Source of the DNA: Undibacterium parvum
GTDB lineage: Bacteria; Pseudomonadota; Gammaproteobacteria; Burkholderiales; Burkholderiaceae_D
Length of the DNA: 64,000 bases
Reading direction: 5' to 3'
Assembly: GCF_003955735.1 (NCBI RefSeq)
Contig: NZ_CP034464.1
Location: 1,364,001 to 1,428,000 of the forward strand
The position numbers and the translations under genes are program-made. This document shows, in pieces, positions 19,899-30,972 of this stretch (the first letter of the stretch is position 1; each line of letters begins with the position of its first letter). The notes beneath the pieces are model-generated. The model saw nothing but the letters and a program-made list of their open reading frames with translations. It was not told the origin of the DNA and searched no databases.

Positions 19899-20303
19899 TT
19901 AGATACGACGACGCTTTGGAGGGCGGCAGCCGTTATGTGGAACTGGAGTAACGTCTTGAATCAAGGATATTTTAATACCCAAGTTGTTCAAAGCGCGAAC
20001 CGAAGATTCACGTCCTGGGCCTGGACCCTTGATGCGAACTTCCAGATTTTTGATACCGCATTCAACTGCAACTTTACCTGCAGCTTCCGCTGCAACCTGA
20101 GCTGCAAACGGTGTCGACTTACGCGAACCTTTAAAACCAGCGCCACCAGCAGTTGCCCAAGACAAAGCATTGCCTTGACGATCAGTGATCGTGATGATGG
20201 TATTGTTAAAAGAAGCGTGAACGTGTGCGATACCTTCAGCGACATTCTTTTTAACTTTTTTACGAGCGCGGGCTGCGTTTGCGTTATTTTGTGCTTTTGC
20301 CAT
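19899..20303 (-). CDS. rpsK: 30S ribosomal protein S11
   Basis: 134 residues. It has the typical basic N-terminus ([19 protein letters not shown]) and C-terminus ending [12 protein letters not shown]11 lies on the 30S platform near the mRNA exit site and contacts S18 and the Shine-Dalgarno duplex. It follows rpsM by 30 bases; the next gene rpsD comes only after a terminator-like hairpin. Confidence 0.97.
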   Translation of the reverse strand: MAKAQNNANAARARKKVKKNVAEGIAHVHASFNNTIITITDRQGNALSWATAGGAGFKGSRKSTPFAAQVAAEAAGKVAVECGIKNLEVRIKGPGPGRESSVRALNNLGIKISLIQDVTPVPHNGCRPPKRRRI

Positions 20304-20333
20304 AATTGTTTCCTTAAACCCAGCAGTGCTGGA

Positions 20334-20699
20334 TTATTTCTTCAATGATTGCGCTGCTTTACGCGGACCCTTACGCGTACGAGCATTCGTACGTGTACGT
20401 TGACCACGGCAAGGCAAACCCTTACGATGACGGAGGCCGCGGTAGCAACCTAAGTCCATCAAACGCTTGATGTTCATCGAGATTTCACGACGTAGATCAC
20501 CTTCGACGATGAATTTTGCAATTCCGTCGCGAAGTCTTTCTAATTCGCTATCATCCAGATCTTTAACTTTTTTATTCGTTAAAACACCGGTTGCTTGGCA
20601 GATTTTCTCTGCGCGTGGACGACCAATACCATAGATAGCTGTTAAGCCGATTACGGTATGCTGATGATTTGGGATATTAACCCCTGCTATACGTGCCAT
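20334..20699 (-). CDS. rpsM: 30S ribosomal protein S13
   Basis: 121 residues ([19 protein letters not shown]). A helix-hairpin-helix region is followed by a basic C-terminal tail ([15 protein letters not shown]) that reaches toward the P-site tRNA. S13 sits in the 30S head and contributes to bridges with L5. It is the first large gene of the alpha group, 26 bases after rpmJ. Confidence 0.97.
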   Translation of the reverse strand: MARIAGVNIPNHQHTVIGLTAIYGIGRPRAEKICQATGVLTNKKVKDLDDSELERLRDGIAKFIVEGDLRREISMNIKRLMDLGCYRGLRHRKGLPCRGQRTRTNARTRKGPRKAAQSLKK

Positions 20700-20725
20700 T
20701 CGTTATCCTCGATAAATAACGTTAA

Positions 20726-20839
20726 TTAACCTTGGCGCTGCTTATGGCGTGGTTCTGTGCATATAACACGAACAACACCCTTGCGCTTGATGATCTTGCA
20801 ATTGCGGCAGATCCGCTTAACTGATGCGAGAACTTTCAT
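20726..20839 (-). CDS. rpmJ: 50S ribosomal protein L36
   Basis: 37 residues ([20 protein letters not shown] and onward). It carries the zinc-ribbon ligands Cys11, Cys14, Cys27 and His32, so it is the zinc-binding (C+) form of L36. It lies in its normal place between infA and rpsM, 32 bases after infA. Confidence 0.96.
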   Translation of the reverse strand: MKVLASVKRICRNCKIIKRKGVVRVICTEPRHKQRQG

Positions 20840-20871
20840 TTTTGCCCTCTTTCCTTCTAGTTCATTTAAAT

Positions 20872-21090
20872 TTACTTGGTTCGGAACACAATGCGTGCCC
20901 GGCTCAAATCATAAGGCGTCAATTCTACTGTCACCTTATCACCAGGAAGGATACGAATATAATTCATTCGCATCTTCCCAGAAATATGGCCAAGCACAAC
21001 ATGCCCATTTTCCAACTTAACTCGAAATGTTGCATTCGGAAGATTCTCTAGAATCTCGCCCTGCATCTGTATAACGTCGTCTTTTGCCAT
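20872..21090 (-). CDS. infA: translation initiation factor IF-1
   Basis: 72 residues, a single S1-like OB fold ([20 protein letters not shown], then [14 protein letters not shown]). IF-1 occupies the 30S A site during initiation and assists IF-2 and IF-3. Placement between secY and rpmJ is the usual one in betaproteobacteria, unlike E. coli where infA is elsewhere. It begins 24 bases after secY. Confidence 0.97.
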   Translation of the reverse strand: MAKDDVIQMQGEILENLPNATFRVKLENGHVVLGHISGKMRMNYIRILPGDKVTVELTPYDLSRARIVFRTK

Positions 21091-21114
21091 TCGATCTGCT
21101 GTTCCTCTGGGCGA

Positions 21115-22452
21115 TTACCGCGAAGGAATTCCGCCCTTGAAATTTGCTTTACGAAGAAGCGATTCGTATTGCTGTGACATTACATAATTTTGCACTTGAG
21201 CCATGAAGTCCATCGTCACTACAACGATAATCAAAAGTGAAGTACCACCAAAATAAAATGGAACTTTCCAATATGACATCATGAATTCAGGCACCAAACA
21301 CACCACCGTAATATACAACGCACCTACCAGTGTCAAGCGCATTAAAATCTTATCGATATAACGCGCCGTTTGATCACCTGGACGAATACCCGGCACGAAT
21401 GCTCCGCTCTTCTTTAGGTTATCGGCTGTTTCTTTGCTATTAAACACAAGAGCTGTGTAAAAGAAACAAAAGAAAATAATTGCGCCAGCATACAAGAGGG
21501 CATGAATCGGCTCCCCTGGCCCCATCGACGCAGCAAGATCCTTAAGGAAACTGATTACTCGACTATCCGAATTTTCAACCCCCTTAGTGAACATACTGAT
21601 AATCGTCGCCGGAAACAGAAGTATTGAAGAGGCGAAAATAGGTGGAATTACTCCAGCCATATTCAACTTCAACGGCAAATGACTACTTTGCCCACCGTAA
21701 ACTTTATTACCCACTTGGCGCTTAGCGTAATTCACCAATATCTTACGCTGTCCCCGTTCGACAAAAACAACTCCGTAGGTCACAGCAGCGACAATCAAGC
21801 AAACTATCAACGCTGTAAATGGTGCCATCGAACCAGTGCGAACCAACTCGAACAAACTTGCTAATCCATTCGGCAAACCAGCAGCAATACCAGCAAAGAT
21901 AATGATAGATATACCATTTCCCAAACCACGTTCAGTAATCTGCTCGCCTAACCACATCAAAAACATGGTTCCGGTTAACAAAGTAACGACCGTCGTAAAG
22001 CGAAACGCCATACCAGCATCAATCACCAAGCCAGGCTGAGATTCCAACCCAAACGCGATGAAATACGCCTGCAGTGTTGCCAACAACAAAGTACCATAAC
22101 GCGTATATTGAGTGATTTTTCTACGGCCAGATTCGCCTTCTTTTTTAAGCGCCTCTAACTGAGGAGAAACAATCGACATCAATTGCATAATAATTGATGC
22201 CGAAATATACGGCATGATACCTAGAGCAAAAACTGTAAAACGCTGTAATGCCCCACCAGAGAACATGTTAAACATACCCAAAATACCACCTTGGTTCTGC
22301 TTAAACAATTCCTCTAGTGCTGATGGATCAATACCAGGAACTGGTATATGCGCACCAATGCGGTAAACAACTAATGCAGCCAACAAAAACCAAAGTCTTC
22401 CCCAAGGAAATCCATTTGCTGCACTCTTAGTCTGTTGTGGAGAAGTTGCCAA
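21115..22452 (-). CDS. secY: protein translocase subunit SecY
   Basis: 445 residues, with ten membrane helices in the expected spacing (first at about 20-42, [20 protein letters not shown]). SecY forms the protein-conducting channel of the inner membrane with SecE and SecG. The plug region follows helix 1, and the cytoplasmic loops for ribosome/SecA contact include [15 protein letters not shown] and [15 protein letters not shown]. It is the penultimate gene of the spc group, 23 bases after rplO. Confidence 0.98.
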   Translation of the reverse strand: MATSPQQTKSAANGFPWGRLWFLLAALVVYRIGAHIPVPGIDPSALEELFKQNQGGILGMFNMFSGGALQRFTVFALGIMPYISASIIMQLMSIVSPQLEALKKEGESGRRKITQYTRYGTLLLATLQAYFIAFGLESQPGLVIDAGMAFRFTTVVTLLTGTMFLMWLGEQITERGLGNGISIIIFAGIAAGLPNGLASLFELVRTGSMAPFTALIVCLIVAAVTYGVVFVERGQRKILVNYAKRQVGNKVYGGQSSHLPLKLNMAGVIPPIFASSILLFPATIISMFTKGVENSDSRVISFLKDLAASMGPGEPIHALLYAGAIIFFCFFYTALVFNSKETADNLKKSGAFVPGIRPGDQTARYIDKILMRLTLVGALYITVVCLVPEFMMSYWKVPFYFGGTSLLIIVVVTMDFMAQVQNYVMSQQYESLLRKANFKGGIPSR

Positions 22453-22475
22453 TTATTGCTCCTGTTTCGACTGAA

Positions 22476-22958
22476 TCAAGCAACTGCTTTAGCAGGTAAT
22501 TTCTTAACCACTGGTGCAATAACTACTTCAGTCACTGTACCGCCAGCAGCTTCGATTGCAGCTTTAGCGCCCTTAGAGGCGATCAAACCGTTCAAAGTTA
22601 CCTTTTTCGTGATAGAGCCTGACAAGATAACGCGCACTACACGCGCCAATTGCGACACTACGCCCGCTTGTTTTAATGCAAGAATATCGATCTCAGTAAC
22701 TGGAAGATTTTCCAAATCCGTCAAACGAACTTCAGCCTTGTAAGGCGTAGCCAAAGATTTAAAACCACGCTTAGGCAAGCGACGTTGCAAAGGCATTTGA
22801 CCGCCTTCGAAACCAACTTTGTGAAAACCGCCTGTACGTGACTTCTGACCTTTATGACCACGGCCCGATGTCTTACCTAAACCAGAACCGATACCGCGAC
22901 CAACACGACGTTTGTAGTGTTTTGCGCCATCAGCAGGTTGAATTGTATTCAATTCCAT
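22476..22958 (-). CDS. rplO: 50S ribosomal protein L15
   Basis: 160 residues from ATG at 22958, preceded by GGAGC at good spacing. The longer open frame begins inside rpmD and is rejected. The N-terminus [20 protein letters not shown] and the glycine-rich [16 protein letters not shown] stretch are the L15 hallmarks; this extension penetrates 23S rRNA. The C-terminus is about 15 residues longer than in E. coli ([11 protein letters not shown]). Confidence 0.96.
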   Translation of the reverse strand: MELNTIQPADGAKHYKRRVGRGIGSGLGKTSGRGHKGQKSRTGGFHKVGFEGGQMPLQRRLPKRGFKSLATPYKAEVRLTDLENLPVTEIDILALKQAGVVSQLARVVRVILSGSITKKVTLNGLIASKGAKAAIEAAGGTVTEVVIAPVVKKLPAKAVA

Positions 22959-22986
22959 AATTTGCTCCGATCGCAAGCCTTGCGGC

Positions 22987-23166
22987 TTACGATACAACCT
23001 TCACAAGATACGAGACTTTATTGATCATGCCGCGTACGGATGGAGTGTCTTCCAATTCGGAAACCGAATTAATACGACGCAAACCCAAACCGCGAACGGT
23101 GGCGCGATGAGACTCACGAGTCCCGATCAAACCTTTGACCAAAGTTACTTTTACTGTCTTTGTCAT
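22987..23166 (-). CDS. rpmD: 50S ribosomal protein L30
   Basis: 59 residues from ATG at 23166, which has AAGGTGAG in Shine-Dalgarno position. A GTG three codons upstream is unlikely because it would overlap that site. The sequence [20 protein letters not shown] is typical of bacterial L30. It lies between rpsE (10-base gap) and rplO (28 bases). Confidence 0.95.
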   Translation of the reverse strand: MTKTVKVTLVKGLIGTRESHRATVRGLGLRRINSVSELEDTPSVRGMINKVSYLVKVVS

Positions 23167-23176
23167 TTCGCTCACC

Positions 23177-23695
23177 TTAGCCCAGAATTTCTTCTAGCGA
23201 TTTGCCACGTTTAGCAGCAATCTCTGATGGCGTACTCATCTTGGACAAACCATCCAGAGTCGCACGAACCATGTTATAAGGATTAGTAGAGCCGTTGGAT
23301 TTAGCAACGACATTCACTACGCCTAAAACTTCAAAAATTGCGCGCATTGGACCGCCCGCAATAACGCCAGTACCCTCTTTGGCAGGCATGATCATCACTT
23401 TAGATGCGCCATGCTGACCAGTAACAGCGTGCTGCAAAGTGCCGTTTTTGAGAGTAACTTTAATCATCTTGCGACGCGCTTCTTCCATCGCTTTTTGTAC
23501 AGCTACAGGAACTTCTTTCGACTTCCCTTTACCCATACCGATACGGCCATCACCGTCACCAACGACAGTTAATGCTGCGAAGCCCATGATACGACCACCC
23601 TTAACCACTTTGGTTACACGGTTGATCGCGATCATTTTTTCGCGCATGCCATCATCCGGCTTGTCGGCTGCCATTTTCGATTGCATTTTTGCCAT
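23177..23695 (-). CDS. rpsE: 30S ribosomal protein S5
   Basis: 172 residues. The double-stranded-RNA-binding N-terminal domain contains [20 protein letters not shown], the loop in which changes give spectinomycin resistance or ribosomal ambiguity elsewhere; nothing unusual is seen here. S5 helps control decoding accuracy with S4. It is followed by rpmD after 10 bases and preceded by rplR after 12 bases. Confidence 0.97.
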   Translation of the reverse strand: MAKMQSKMAADKPDDGMREKMIAINRVTKVVKGGRIMGFAALTVVGDGDGRIGMGKGKSKEVPVAVQKAMEEARRKMIKVTLKNGTLQHAVTGQHGASKVMIMPAKEGTGVIAGGPMRAIFEVLGVVNVVAKSNGSTNPYNMVRATLDGLSKMSTPSEIAAKRGKSLEEILG

Positions 23696-23707
23696 GATGA
23701 ATTTTCC

Positions 23708-24070
23708 TTAGAACTTCAGGCCAGCTTCACGCGCAGCTTCCGCTAACGCCTTGACGCGACCATGGTAACGGAAACCGGAGCGATCAAACGCGACTTCGGT
23801 AATCCCTGCTTTCAACGCCTTCTCTGCAACACGCTTGCCGACCAGTGTAGCGGCAGTAGCGTTGCCGCCATTACCTGACGCTGCTGCCAATTCAGCACGA
23901 ACTTCTGCCTCTAGCGTAGATGCTGAAGCCAAAACTTTGGCATCAGAATCAATAATGCTTGCATAGATGTGCTGATTCGTACGATGCACTGCCAGGCGAG
24001 TCACCTTGAGTTCTGCGATCTTGGCACGGGTTTGAGTCGCGCGGCGCAGACGTGATTGTTTCTTATCCAT
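23708..24070 (-). CDS. rplR: 50S ribosomal protein L18
   Basis: 120 residues from ATG at 24070 ([18 protein letters not shown]). The TTG two codons upstream is a weaker choice. L18 binds 5S rRNA together with L5 and L25. The closing segment [20 protein letters not shown] is the conserved C-terminus. It starts 12 bases after rplF. Confidence 0.96.
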   Translation of the reverse strand: MDKKQSRLRRATQTRAKIAELKVTRLAVHRTNQHIYASIIDSDAKVLASASTLEAEVRAELAAASGNGGNATAATLVGKRVAEKALKAGITEVAFDRSGFRYHGRVKALAEAAREAGLKF

Positions 24071-24082
24071 CGTCAACCCCTA

Positions 24083-24616
24083 TTACTTCTTCTTGGTTTC
24101 TTTAATCACAACCACTTCGTCCGAATATCGAACGCCTTTGCCTTTATAAGGCTCCGGTTTGCGGTATGCACGGACTTCAGCAGCCACTTGACCAACAACC
24201 TGCTTATTAATTCCTTTGATCAGAATTTCAGTAGGTGTTGCCGTTACAACCGTAATGCCTTCTGGCATCTGGTGAACGCATGGGTGCGAGAAGCCTAGCG
24301 ACAAATTCAATTTATCGCCTTGTGCTTGTGCTTTATATCCAACGCCGACCAAGTTCAATTTCTTTTCGTAGCCTTTTGTGACGCCGATCACCATGTTATT
24401 AACCAAAGCACGCAAGGTGCCGGTCATAGCATTGGCTTCGCGACTATCATCAGCCGGGGAAAAGTTAAGAGTACCATTATCGTTAGCGACTGCTACCAAG
24501 CCATTCAGGCTTTGTGTCAGAACGCCCATTGGGCCTTTTACTGTAATCTGCGCTGCCGAGATTGCAATTTCTGCACCTGCTGGCACCGCGATTGGCATTT
24601 TACCTACTCGTGACAT
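24083..24616 (-). CDS. rplF: 50S ribosomal protein L6
   Basis: 177 residues with the two repeated L6 folds ([17 protein letters not shown] at the start; C-terminal [14 protein letters not shown]). It binds domain VI of 23S rRNA near the sarcin-ricin loop and stalk base, and so the factor-binding centre. It lies 10 bases after rpsH in the spc group. Confidence 0.97.
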   Translation of the reverse strand: MSRVGKMPIAVPAGAEIAISAAQITVKGPMGVLTQSLNGLVAVANDNGTLNFSPADDSREANAMTGTLRALVNNMVIGVTKGYEKKLNLVGVGYKAQAQGDKLNLSLGFSHPCVHQMPEGITVVTATPTEILIKGINKQVVGQVAAEVRAYRKPEPYKGKGVRYSDEVVVIKETKKK

Positions 24617-24626
24617 CTTGCACTCC

Positions 24627-25022
24627 TTAGGCGACGTAGCAAATTACTTCGCCACCGACACCGGTTGCGCGCGCTTTGCGGTCAGTCATAACGCCTTTTG
24701 GTGTGGACACAATGGCCACGCCCAAACCGTTCATAACACTTGGAATCTCGTCTTTACCTTTGTAAATACGAAGACCTGGGCGTGAAACACGCTCCAAACG
24801 CTCTATAACAGGACGTCCTGCATAATACTTCAAACCGATTTTCAATTCGGACTTACCAGCGGCGTCAACCACTGCGAAATCCTCAATGTAGCCTTCGTCC
24901 TTCAGTACAACTGCTATTGCAATTTTCACCTTAGAGGACGGCATTGCAACGGCAGTTTTGTGAACTACTTGCGCGTTACGGATGCGTGTCAGCATATCGG
25001 CGATAGGATCGCTCATACTCAT
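24627..25022 (-). CDS. rpsH: 30S ribosomal protein S8
   Basis: 131 residues ([18 protein letters not shown]). S8 is a primary binder of helix 21 of 16S rRNA and in E. coli is the autogenous repressor of the spc operon through an rplE-proximal mRNA site; whether that holds here is not visible. It follows rpsN by 13 bases. Confidence 0.97.
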   Translation of the reverse strand: MSMSDPIADMLTRIRNAQVVHKTAVAMPSSKVKIAIAVVLKDEGYIEDFAVVDAAGKSELKIGLKYYAGRPVIERLERVSRPGLRIYKGKDEIPSVMNGLGVAIVSTPKGVMTDRKARATGVGGEVICYVA

Positions 25023-25035
25023 TGATATTCTCCTA

Positions 25036-25341
25036 TTACCAGCTGGCTTTAGTCATACCCGGAATCTCACCACGCATGGCGAATTCACGGAGTTTAATAC
25101 GGCCCAAACCAAACTTACGGAATGTGCCACGTGGACGACCTGTCAATGCGCAACGATTGCGCTGACGTGTCGGATTAGAGTTACGTGGCAATGCCTGCAA
25201 CTTCAGACGAGCTAAGTAACGCTCCTCTTCAGTCTTTGATTGGTCATCAATGATGGCCTTCAATTCGGCGCGTTTGCCAGCGAATTTCTTCACTAGATCT
25301 GCACGCTTTTGCTCACGATTAATCAGTGCCAATTTTGCCAT
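25036..25341 (-). CDS. rpsN: 30S ribosomal protein S14 (zinc-independent form)
   Basis: 101 residues ([20 protein letters not shown]). This is the long, cysteine-poor C- form; the zinc-binding CxxC motifs of the short form are missing. S14 completes the 30S head. It lies 7 bases after rplE and 13 before rpsH, the normal spc order. Confidence 0.97.
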   Translation of the reverse strand: MAKLALINREQKRADLVKKFAGKRAELKAIIDDQSKTEEERYLARLKLQALPRNSNPTRQRNRCALTGRPRGTFRKFGLGRIKLREFAMRGEIPGMTKASW

Positions 25342-25348
25342 GGCGACC

Positions 25349-25888
25349 TCAGTTTCTGAACGGAAATTTAAATGCGGCGAGAAGCGCTTTTGCTTCTTCG
25401 TCGGTCTTTGCTGTCGTAGTAATACTGATATTCATACCACGCAACACGTCGATCTTGTCGTACTCGATTTCAGGGAAGATAATTTGTTCCTTGATACCGA
25501 TATTGTAATTACCACGACCGTCAAACGCACGACCAGACACACCACGGAAATCACGAACACGTGGCAATGCCACTGTAACGAAACGATCCAGGAATTCATA
25601 CATCTGAGCGCCACGCAAAGTCACCATACAACCAATCGGATAACCTTCACGAATTTTGAAGCCAGCAATCGCTTTACGCGCTTTGGTGACAACTGGTTTT
25701 TGACCAGCAATTTTCGTCAAGTCACCAACTGCGTGCTCGATGATTTTTTTGTCGGCAATCGCTTCAGACAAACCCATATTCAGGGTAATCTTCAGAAGAC
25801 GAGGCACTTCCATTGGACACTTGTAAGAGAATTTCTCTGTCAAGTCACCAACGACTTTTTCTTTATAAAATGCTTGTAGACGGGCCAT
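25349..25888 (-). CDS. rplE: 50S ribosomal protein L5
   Basis: 179 residues ([20 protein letters not shown]). L5 carries 5S rRNA into the central protuberance and touches the P-site tRNA and S13. The conserved [11 protein letters not shown] and GMVTLRG-like ([17 protein letters not shown]) segments are present. It follows rplX after 4 bases. Confidence 0.97.
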   Translation of the reverse strand: MARLQAFYKEKVVGDLTEKFSYKCPMEVPRLLKITLNMGLSEAIADKKIIEHAVGDLTKIAGQKPVVTKARKAIAGFKIREGYPIGCMVTLRGAQMYEFLDRFVTVALPRVRDFRGVSGRAFDGRGNYNIGIKEQIIFPEIEYDKIDVLRGMNISITTTAKTDEEAKALLAAFKFPFRN

Positions 25889-25892
25889 GACT

Positions 25893-26207
25893 TTATGCCT
25901 TCACAACTTCGCCAGTTGACTTATAGACGCGGACTTTACTACCATCCACAACCTTAAAGCCAACACGGTCTGCTTTACCAGATGCAGCATTAAACAATGC
26001 AACATTTGACACATGTATTGGCATTACTTTATCAACAATGCCACCAACTGCACCAGTCATTGGGTTAGGCTTAGTCGCTTTTTTAGCAACATTAACACCT
26101 GCAACAACAACGTAATTTGCATCAACGCATTGCTGCACTTGACCGCGCTTACCTTTGTCTTTACCCGTCAAGACGATGACTTCGTCGTTTTTACGAATCT
26201 TATTCAT
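25893..26207 (-). CDS. rplX: 50S ribosomal protein L24
   Basis: 104 residues. The KOW motif lies at the N-terminus ([19 protein letters not shown]). L24 starts 50S assembly by binding the 5' end of 23S rRNA and later lies near the tunnel exit. It begins 9 bases after rplN. Confidence 0.97.
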   Translation of the reverse strand: MNKIRKNDEVIVLTGKDKGKRGQVQQCVDANYVVVAGVNVAKKATKPNPMTGAVGGIVDKVMPIHVSNVALFNAASGKADRVGFKVVDGSKVRVYKSTGEVVKA

Positions 26208-26216
26208 CTGGACTCC

Positions 26217-26585
26217 TTACAGTACTTCAGGAGCTAGCGAAACGATTTTCATAAAACGCTCAGTACGCAATTCACGCGTTACTGGGCCGAAAATACGTGT
26301 TCCGATTGGCTCGAGTTTTGCATTCAACAACACTGCAGCATTGCCATCAAACTTAACCAGGGAACCATCTTGACGACGAACACCCTTAGCAGTTCTTACA
26401 ACAACAGCATTGTAAATTTCACCCTTTTTTACGCGACCGCGAGGCGCAGCAGATTTAACAGTGACTTTGATAACATCACCAATACCTGCATAACGACGCT
26501 TAGAGCCGCCCAATACTTTAATACACAAAACTTCGCGTGCACCAGTATTGTCAGCTACTTCTAGCCGGCTTTCTGTTTGAATCAT
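26217..26585 (-). CDS. rplN: 50S ribosomal protein L14
   Basis: 122 residues ([20 protein letters not shown]). L14 is a beta-barrel protein contacting L3, L19 and helix 44 bridges, and the target of the silencing factor RsfS. It is the first gene of the spc group: a 253-base gap with a long palindrome separates it from rpsQ, so a separate promoter is likely. Confidence 0.97.
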   Translation of the reverse strand: MIQTESRLEVADNTGAREVLCIKVLGGSKRRYAGIGDVIKVTVKSAAPRGRVKKGEIYNAVVVRTAKGVRRQDGSLVKFDGNAAVLLNAKLEPIGTRIFGPVTRELRTERFMKIVSLAPEVL

Positions 26586-26767
26586 AATGTTCTCTTTCCC
26601 AACTTAATCCGCACAACTCGCACAAAGCAAATCTGCAGTCAGTTTTGGTCCCGCCAGCCAACTCACTTGTTGTCGGAATTCACAACCAACAATGCACGAG
26701 CCTACTGATTAGGTGGACGATTTTTAACCACTTCCACAACACTAGATTGTGCTGCAAAAGACATTTA

Positions 26768-26800
26768 GGCTGTTATTTACAAAGTTTGTAAATAACAGCC
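26768..26800. terminator. 33-base perfect palindrome at the S10/spc boundary
   Basis: GGCTGTTATTTACAAA, one base, then the exact reverse complement TTTGTAAATAACAGCC. It lies 38 bases past the rpsQ stop codon in the gap before rplN. There is no clean T-tract, so it may be an attenuator, an RNase III-type processing site or a weak terminator closing the S10 group. Confidence 0.6.
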
Positions 26801-26838
26801 CATCATTATTACATCAAAAAACTAATTGTGCAATAAAT

Positions 26839-27111
26839 TTATACAACCTGTGCAACTTGAACCACACGTGTCACAGTCCAAGCTTTAGTCTTGGAAATTG
26901 GACGACCTTCTTGAATCTCAACTGTGTCGCCAATCTTTGCCTGGTTTTCTTCATCGTGCGCATGGTATTTCGCCGAACGCATGATAATTTTGCCGTACAA
27001 AGGATGTTTAACATGACGCTCAACGACCACTGTTACGGTCTTGTTCATCTTGTCAGACGCAACCTTGCCAATCAATGTGCGCTTCAGTGCGACTTTTACT
27101 TGATCGTTCAT
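26839..27111 (-). CDS. rpsQ: 30S ribosomal protein S17
   Basis: 90 residues, an OB-fold protein ([20 protein letters not shown]) that binds 16S rRNA early in assembly. Its ATG overlaps the rpmC stop codon by one base, implying coupled translation. It is the last gene of the S10 group, followed by a long palindrome. Confidence 0.97.
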   Translation of the reverse strand: MNDQVKVALKRTLIGKVASDKMNKTVTVVVERHVKHPLYGKIIMRSAKYHAHDEENQAKIGDTVEIQEGRPISKTKAWTVTRVVQVAQVV

Positions 27112-27302
27112 TATTTGGCATCCTTCTGATTCATGACGGTTTTTACACGTGCGATGTCACGACGCACTTTTTTCAACTGTGAAGTATTATTCAGTTGCTG
27201 AGTAGCGATTTGCATACGCAGACTAAATTGAGCCTTCAACAAGTCATTCAGCTCTTTTGTCAAAGCTGCTGGATCCTTGCCTTGGAGTTCAGATACTTTC
27301 AT
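27111..27302 (-). CDS. rpmC: 50S ribosomal protein L29
   Basis: 63 residues, two helices ([20 protein letters not shown]). L29 lies beside L23 at the tunnel exit, a docking area for trigger factor and SRP. Its stop codon overlaps the rpsQ start by one base. Confidence 0.97.
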   Translation of the reverse strand: MKVSELQGKDPAALTKELNDLLKAQFSLRMQIATQQLNNTSQLKKVRRDIARVKTVMNQKDAK

Positions 27303-27313
27303 TTACAACTCCC

Positions 27314-27733
27314 TTATTGGCCGACTTGACGCACGACGAACGTAGTCAATAACGGCAGTTTAGCTGCGGCCAAGCGAAACGCTTCGCGCGCCAGCGTCTC
27401 ATCGACGCCATCCATTTCATACAGCATTTTACCAGGCTGAATCTCGGCAACGTAGTACTCAGGATTACCCTTACCATTACCCATACGAACTTCAGCAGGT
27501 TTTTGCGAGATTGGCTTATCTGGGAAAATACGAATCCAGATACGACCACCACGTTTAATGTGGCGTGTCATAGCGCGACGCGCAGCTTCAATTTGACGCG
27601 CAGTAATACGACCGCGACCAATTGCCTTCAATCCAAATTCACCGAAAGAAACAGCAGTACCACGGTCATGCGAGATGCCCTTGTTACGGCCTTTTTGCTC
27701 TTTACGGTACTTTCTGCGTGCTGGTTGCAGCAT
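27314..27733 (-). CDS. rplP: 50S ribosomal protein L16
   Basis: 139 residues ([19 protein letters not shown]). L16 organises the A-site tRNA binding region of the 50S. The arginine in VRMGNGKG, hydroxylated in E. coli by RoxA/YcfD, is in a conserved context here. It lies only 2 bases after rpsC. Confidence 0.97.
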   Translation of the reverse strand: MLQPARRKYRKEQKGRNKGISHDRGTAVSFGEFGLKAIGRGRITARQIEAARRAMTRHIKRGGRIWIRIFPDKPISQKPAEVRMGNGKGNPEYYVAEIQPGKMLYEMDGVDETLAREAFRLAAAKLPLLTTFVVRQVGQ

Positions 27734-27735
27734 GA

Positions 27736-28572
27736 TTATTCTCCTGCTTTCTCAGCTGGAGCTGTCGCAACGCCTGCCGGTTTAGCGTGAACACGCTTTG
27801 CCGCAGGAGCTGCCACACCAGCTGGAGTTTGACCTTCAGGACGCTTGGCACGAGGACGGCTGCTAGGCTTACCATCATCACGACGAGGACCACGACGTTT
27901 TTTGTCATCTTCTGGAGTGGATTCAATAACTGGAGCGTCGCCATTTGGCAAACGATCACCCTTATAAACCCAAACTTTGACGCCAATAATACCGTAGGTT
28001 GTCGATGCTTCGCTGAAACCGTAATCAATATCAGCACGCAATGTATGCAGAGGCACGCGGCCTTCACGATACCATTCTTTACGTGCGATCTCGATACCAT
28101 TCAAACGACCACTAGACATGATCTTAATGCCCTTAGCACCCAAACGCATCGCATTTTGCATCGCGCGCTTCATTGCGCGACGGAACATGATACGTTTTTC
28201 GAGTTGCTGGGAAATAGAATCAGCGATTAGCTGAGCGTCGATTTCTGGTTTACGAATTTCTTCGATATTGACATGCACAGGAACGCCCATGATTTTGGCG
28301 AGCTCTGTTTTCAACAGTTCAATATCTTCGCCTTTTTTACCAATTACAACACCTGGACGGGAGCTATAAATAGTAATGCGAGCATTTTTTGCCGGACGCT
28401 CAATAGTAATACGACCTACAGATGCGTTCTTCAGTTTCTTCTTCAGATATTCGCGAACACGCAAATCCTCAAGCAGCATAGTAGCAAAATTACCATTGCC
28501 AGCATACCAACGTGAAGACCAGTTACGCGTTACCGCAAGACGAAAACCGGTTGGATGTATCTTCTGTCCCAT
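27736..28572 (-). CDS. rpsC: 30S ribosomal protein S3 with extended C-terminal tail
   Basis: 278 residues against 233 in E. coli. The start [20 protein letters not shown], the KH domain (about 40-110; [14 protein letters not shown]) and the S3 C-terminal domain (to about 212) are standard. The last 65 residues are a basic, Arg/Lys/Pro/Ala-rich low-complexity tail ([20 protein letters not shown] and onward), as in other Burkholderiales. S3 forms the mRNA entry channel with S4 and S5, and the tail probably lies near it. Confidence 0.97.
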   Translation of the reverse strand: MGQKIHPTGFRLAVTRNWSSRWYAGNGNFATMLLEDLRVREYLKKKLKNASVGRITIERPAKNARITIYSSRPGVVIGKKGEDIELLKTELAKIMGVPVHVNIEEIRKPEIDAQLIADSISQQLEKRIMFRRAMKRAMQNAMRLGAKGIKIMSSGRLNGIEIARKEWYREGRVPLHTLRADIDYGFSEASTTYGIIGVKVWVYKGDRLPNGDAPVIESTPEDDKKRRGPRRDDGKPSSRPRAKRPEGQTPAGVAAPAAKRVHAKPAGVATAPAEKAGE

Positions 28573-28581
28573 CGTGACTCC

Positions 28582-28914
28582 TTAGTTACCGACAGTCACG
28601 TAGATGTGACAGGATTGTTTAGAGATACGATCGCCACGACCTTTTGCACGCGCTGTAAAACGCTTCAAAATCGTGCCCTTTTCGACATAAATAACTTTTA
28701 CTTTCAACTCATCGATGTCCGCACCATCATTGTGTTCGGCGTTTGCAATTGCAGACTCCAAAACCTTCTTGATGATCGTTGCACCTTTTTTAGGGCTGAA
28801 TGCTAAAATATTCAATGCCTGATCTACTTTTTTACCGCGAATCAGATCAGCGACTAACCGACCTTTTTGCTCGGACAGACGCACACCGCGTAGAATTGCT
28901 TTAGTTTCCATCAT
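28582..28914 (-). CDS. rplV: 50S ribosomal protein L22
   Basis: 110 residues. Two adjacent ATGs exist; the second (28911) has better spacing from AGGTG, so the mature start is probably [16 protein letters not shown]. The long beta-hairpin that lines the exit tunnel includes [10 protein letters not shown]; no macrolide-resistance-like deletion is apparent. It follows rpsS by 5 bases. Confidence 0.96.
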   Translation of the reverse strand: MMETKAILRGVRLSEQKGRLVADLIRGKKVDQALNILAFSPKKGATIIKKVLESAIANAEHNDGADIDELKVKVIYVEKGTILKRFTARAKGRGDRISKQSCHIYVTVGN

Positions 28915-28919
28915 AGCAC

Positions 28920-29195
28920 CTATCTCTTAGCCTTCTTATCGGCAGCGTGACCCTTGAAAGTACGAGTCAACGCGAATTCGCCAAGTTTATGACCAACCAT
29001 GTTTTCGGAAACATAAACTGGTACGTGTTGCTTACCGTTATGAACCGCAATGGTCAAACCAATGAAATCTGGCATAATTGTCGAACGGCGCGACCAAGTT
29101 TTAATTGGTTTTTTGTCTTTAATTGCTTGCGCAGCTTCGACTTTTTTCACCAAATGGGCGTCGCAAAACGGCCCTTTTTTTGCTGAGCGTGTCAT
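28920..29195 (-). CDS. rpsS: 30S ribosomal protein S19
   Basis: 91 residues ([20 protein letters not shown]). S19 lies in the 30S head with S13 and contacts the A-site finger of the 50S. The conserved [20 protein letters not shown] segment is present in full. It lies 10 bases after rplB. Confidence 0.97.
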   Translation of the reverse strand: MTRSAKKGPFCDAHLVKKVEAAQAIKDKKPIKTWSRRSTIMPDFIGLTIAVHNGKQHVPVYVSENMVGHKLGEFALTRTFKGHAADKKAKR

Positions 29196-29205
29196 GTTTT
29201 ATCCC

Positions 29206-30033
29206 TTATTTCTTGCCGCGGCGTGAGATGATCATGGAAGTCGTGCGCTTATTGCGACGCGTCTTCTTACCCTTAGTTTGCTGGCCCCATGGAGAAACTG
29301 GATGACGACCCGCTGCGGTTTTACCTTCACCACCACCGTGTGGGTGATCGACCGGATTCATTACCACGCCGCGAACGGTAGGGCGAACACCACGCCAACG
29401 CATTGCACCAGCTTTACCAATCTTACGCAGATTGTGCTCGCCATTGCCAACTTCACCGATAGTCGCGCGGCATTCGATATGAATACGACGAACTTCGCCA
29501 GAGCGCAAACGAACTTGAGCATAAGTGCCATCACGTGCCATCAACACTACACCAGCACCGGCAGTACGAGCAATTTGCGCACCCTTACCTGGCAACATTT
29601 CGACGCAATGCATCGTAGTACCGACAGGAATATTACGGATAGGCATGCAATTACCAGATTTAATAGGAGCATGTGAACCATTCATTACCTGGTCACCAGC
29701 AGCCATACCTTTAGTGGCAATGATGTATTGACGCTCACCATCCGCATAGCACAACAAAGCAATGTGCGCTGTACGGTTAGGATCGTATTCAATACGCTCT
29801 ACTTTAGCTGGAATACCATCTTTAGTGCGCTTGAAGTCAACCAAACGATAATGCTGCTTATGACCACCGCCAATATGGCGAGTAGTAATATGACCGTTAT
29901 TATTACGACCAGCAGTTTTTGATTTCTTTTCCAACAGAGCAGCGAACGGACGACCTTTATGCAGGCCTTCTGTCACCACTTTTACCATACCACGACGACC
30001 AGGCGAGGTTGGCTTGACTTTAACGAGTGCCAT
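29206..30033 (-). CDS. rplB: 50S ribosomal protein L2
   Basis: 275 residues. The peptidyl-transferase-associated C-terminal loop with the essential histidine is seen ([20 protein letters not shown]). L2 is needed for subunit joining and peptidyl transferase activity. It follows rplW by 2 bases and precedes rpsS by 10, in standard S10 order. Confidence 0.98.
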   Translation of the reverse strand: MALVKVKPTSPGRRGMVKVVTEGLHKGRPFAALLEKKSKTAGRNNNGHITTRHIGGGHKQHYRLVDFKRTKDGIPAKVERIEYDPNRTAHIALLCYADGERQYIIATKGMAAGDQVMNGSHAPIKSGNCMPIRNIPVGTTMHCVEMLPGKGAQIARTAGAGVVLMARDGTYAQVRLRSGEVRRIHIECRATIGEVGNGEHNLRKIGKAGAMRWRGVRPTVRGVVMNPVDHPHGGGEGKTAAGRHPVSPWGQQTKGKKTRRNKRTTSMIISRRGKK

Positions 30034-30035
30034 TA

Positions 30036-30350
30036 TTATGCCCCCTCGGTGAAGTTAATTTCCTGACCTTCTTTCAAGCATACAAAAGCACGTTTTGTAT
30101 GATTGCGACGACCATTAAATTTACCGGTACGTTTTTGCTTACCCAGGCGATTGGCAACTTGCACGGACTCAACCTGAACCTTAAATAACAGCTCAACTGC
30201 AGCTTTAATTTCTGGCTTAGTCGCATCTGGCATGACCAAGAAAACGATTTGCTCGTTTTTCTCAGCAACCATAGTTGCTTTTTCAGAAATAACTGGAGCC
30301 AGCAGCACCTTCATCAGGCGCTCTTCGCTATGCTTAACTACTGCGTTCAT
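30036..30350 (-). CDS. rplW: 50S ribosomal protein L23
   Basis: 104 residues. The conserved core begins at [17 protein letters not shown]23 is the main docking site for trigger factor and SRP at the exit tunnel. Its ATG overlaps the end of rplD by 4 bases, suggesting translational coupling. Met13 is a less likely alternative start. Confidence 0.96.
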   Translation of the reverse strand: MNAVVKHSEERLMKVLLAPVISEKATMVAEKNEQIVFLVMPDATKPEIKAAVELLFKVQVESVQVANRLGKQKRTGKFNGRRNHTKRAFVCLKEGQEINFTEGA

Positions 30351-30970
30351 GCCAGCATCTCCTCAATCTTTGCCAATGCGGCCTTAGTGATCAACACTTT
30401 CTTGTAAAATACCAAAGAAACTGGATCAGCATAACGTGGCTCAACAACCAAAACATTGACCAAATTACGCGCTGCCAACATCAGGTTTTCATTGAATTCT
30501 TCAGTGATAACCAAAACTGACTCAAGACAACCCATTGCCTTCAGCTTATCAGACAATAATTTTGTCTTTGGAGCTTCGACAACCAAGCTATCAACCACAT
30601 TCAAACGACCTTCACGAGCCAACTGAGAAAGAATCGAGCACAAACCAGCGCGATACATTTTCTTGTTAACCTTGTGAGAGAAATTCTCATCAGGCGAGTT
30701 AGGAAATGCACGTCCGCCTCCGCGCCACAGTGGCGAGGAAGACATACCAGCACGTGCGCGGCCAGTACCTTTTTGACGCCAAGGTTTCTTGGTAGTGTGA
30801 TGCACATCATCACGACCCAATTGCTTACGATTACCACTACGAGCATTAGCTTGATAAGCAACGACAACTTGATGAATCAAGGCCTCGTTGTAATCACGAC
30901 CAAAGATTGTATCTGGCGCAGCAACATTAGACGCAGATTGACCTTCTGCATTTAGGAGCTTCAGTTCCAT
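30347..30970 (-). CDS. rplD: 50S ribosomal protein L4
   Basis: 207 residues. The extended loop reaching the tunnel constriction is recognisable ([20 protein letters not shown]). In E. coli L4 also represses its own S10 operon by attenuation in the leader; the leader hairpin candidates here lie upstream of rplC and rpsJ. It starts 2 bases after rplC. Confidence 0.97.
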   Translation of the reverse strand: MELKLLNAEGQSASNVAAPDTIFGRDYNEALIHQVVVAYQANARSGNRKQLGRDDVHHTTKKPWRQKGTGRARAGMSSSPLWRGGGRAFPNSPDENFSHKVNKKMYRAGLCSILSQLAREGRLNVVDSLVVEAPKTKLLSDKLKAMGCLESVLVITEEFNENLMLAARNLVNVLVVEPRYADPVSLVFYKKVLITKAALAKIEEMLA

Positions 30971-30972
30971 AA

